Source: Chloroflexota bacterium (GTDB lineage Bacteria > Chloroflexota > Dehalococcoidia > UBA3495). From it: a stretch of DNA of 5,964 nucleotides. Positions 5,861-5,964 of this stretch are shown piece by piece. Every line of letters begins with the position of its first letter. The first letter of the stretch is position 1. The DNA is taken from positions 18,967 to 24,930 of the forward strand of contig PBBR01000016.1 of NCBI GenBank assembly GCA_002716645.1, given 5' to 3'. Position numbers and translations under genes: made by a program. Under the pieces are notes generated by a model that saw only the letters and a list, made by a program, of their open reading frames with translations, was not told the origin of the DNA and searched no databases.

Positions 5861-5964
5861 TTATTTAACTGCTTGGAAGTTCATACCTAGGCGTACTCTG
5901 CCGGGTTCTTCGATGAGTGCTTTGGAAACTCTTGCTCGATGCTCAAAGCTGGTTCCGAGTCGCA
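5861..5964 (-). CDS. 3' end of an unidentified gene cut by the window edge
   Basis: On the - strand a frame open to the right edge gives 33 residues, including EHRARVSKALIEEPGRVRLG and ending NFQAVK, and stops at TAA (5863-5861). That stop is 38 bases ahead of the YHS start, a normal operon spacing, and the residue mix looks like real protein. I do not recognise the family. A second - strand frame is also open to the edge for 25 residues (stop at 5889-5887), so the choice of frame rests on position and composition only. Confidence 0.45.
   Translation of the reverse strand, partial: RLGTSFEHRARVSKALIEEPGRVRLGMNFQAVK

Noticed and set aside
5913..5964. Open + strand frame from the ATG at 5913 to the edge
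   Set aside because: No ribosome site, runs against the local gene direction, and too short to judge.

Overview
The window is a protein-dense bacterial stretch of moderate GC (sampled 60-base lines run from about 30 to 53%). No gene in it fixes the taxonomy. The mix of a cyclase-family hydrolase, an NHL-propeller lyase, a luciferase-like (LLM) oxidoreductase and a small YHS protein would fit an uncultured, probably environmental heterotroph such as marine Chloroflexota. That placement is inference only.

Left block (+ strand, 3-1714): the 3' part of a cyclase-family metal-dependent hydrolase, cut by the window edge. After 41 bases and a strong Shine-Dalgarno (SD) site comes a complete six-bladed NHL propeller that resembles peptidyl-alpha-hydroxyglycine alpha-amidating lyase (PAL). 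It keeps the residues known as catalytic and zinc-binding in the animal enzyme. The two look like one operon.

Middle block (+ strand, 1817-4167): a two-gene nucleotide-sugar cassette. A UDP-glucose/GDP-mannose dehydrogenase-family enzyme overlaps by four bases an extended short-chain dehydrogenase (SDR) sugar epimerase/decarboxylase. The SDR almost certainly starts at a CTG codon (3193): its whole NAD-binding glycine motif lies upstream of the first ATG (3247). Together they would oxidise a nucleotide sugar to its uronate and then epimerise or decarboxylate it, as in UDP-xylose or UDP-galacturonate synthesis. The exact sugar cannot be read from the sequence.

After the cassette comes a strong Rho-independent terminator (4290-4320). 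Only two bases later a complete tRNA-Ala(GGC) gene begins on the same strand, with the G3-U70 identity pair and an encoded CCA. How this tRNA is transcribed is the main layout puzzle of the window.

Right block (- strand, 4437-5964): read in transcription order, a short 3' end of an unidentified ORF cut by the window edge, a small YHS-domain cysteine protein, and an LLM-class flavin-dependent oxidoreductase that converges on the tRNA. I see no CRISPR array, insertion sequence or clear defence or phage system. The points most worth a second look are the CTG start, the lone PAL-like lyase and the terminator-tRNA junction.
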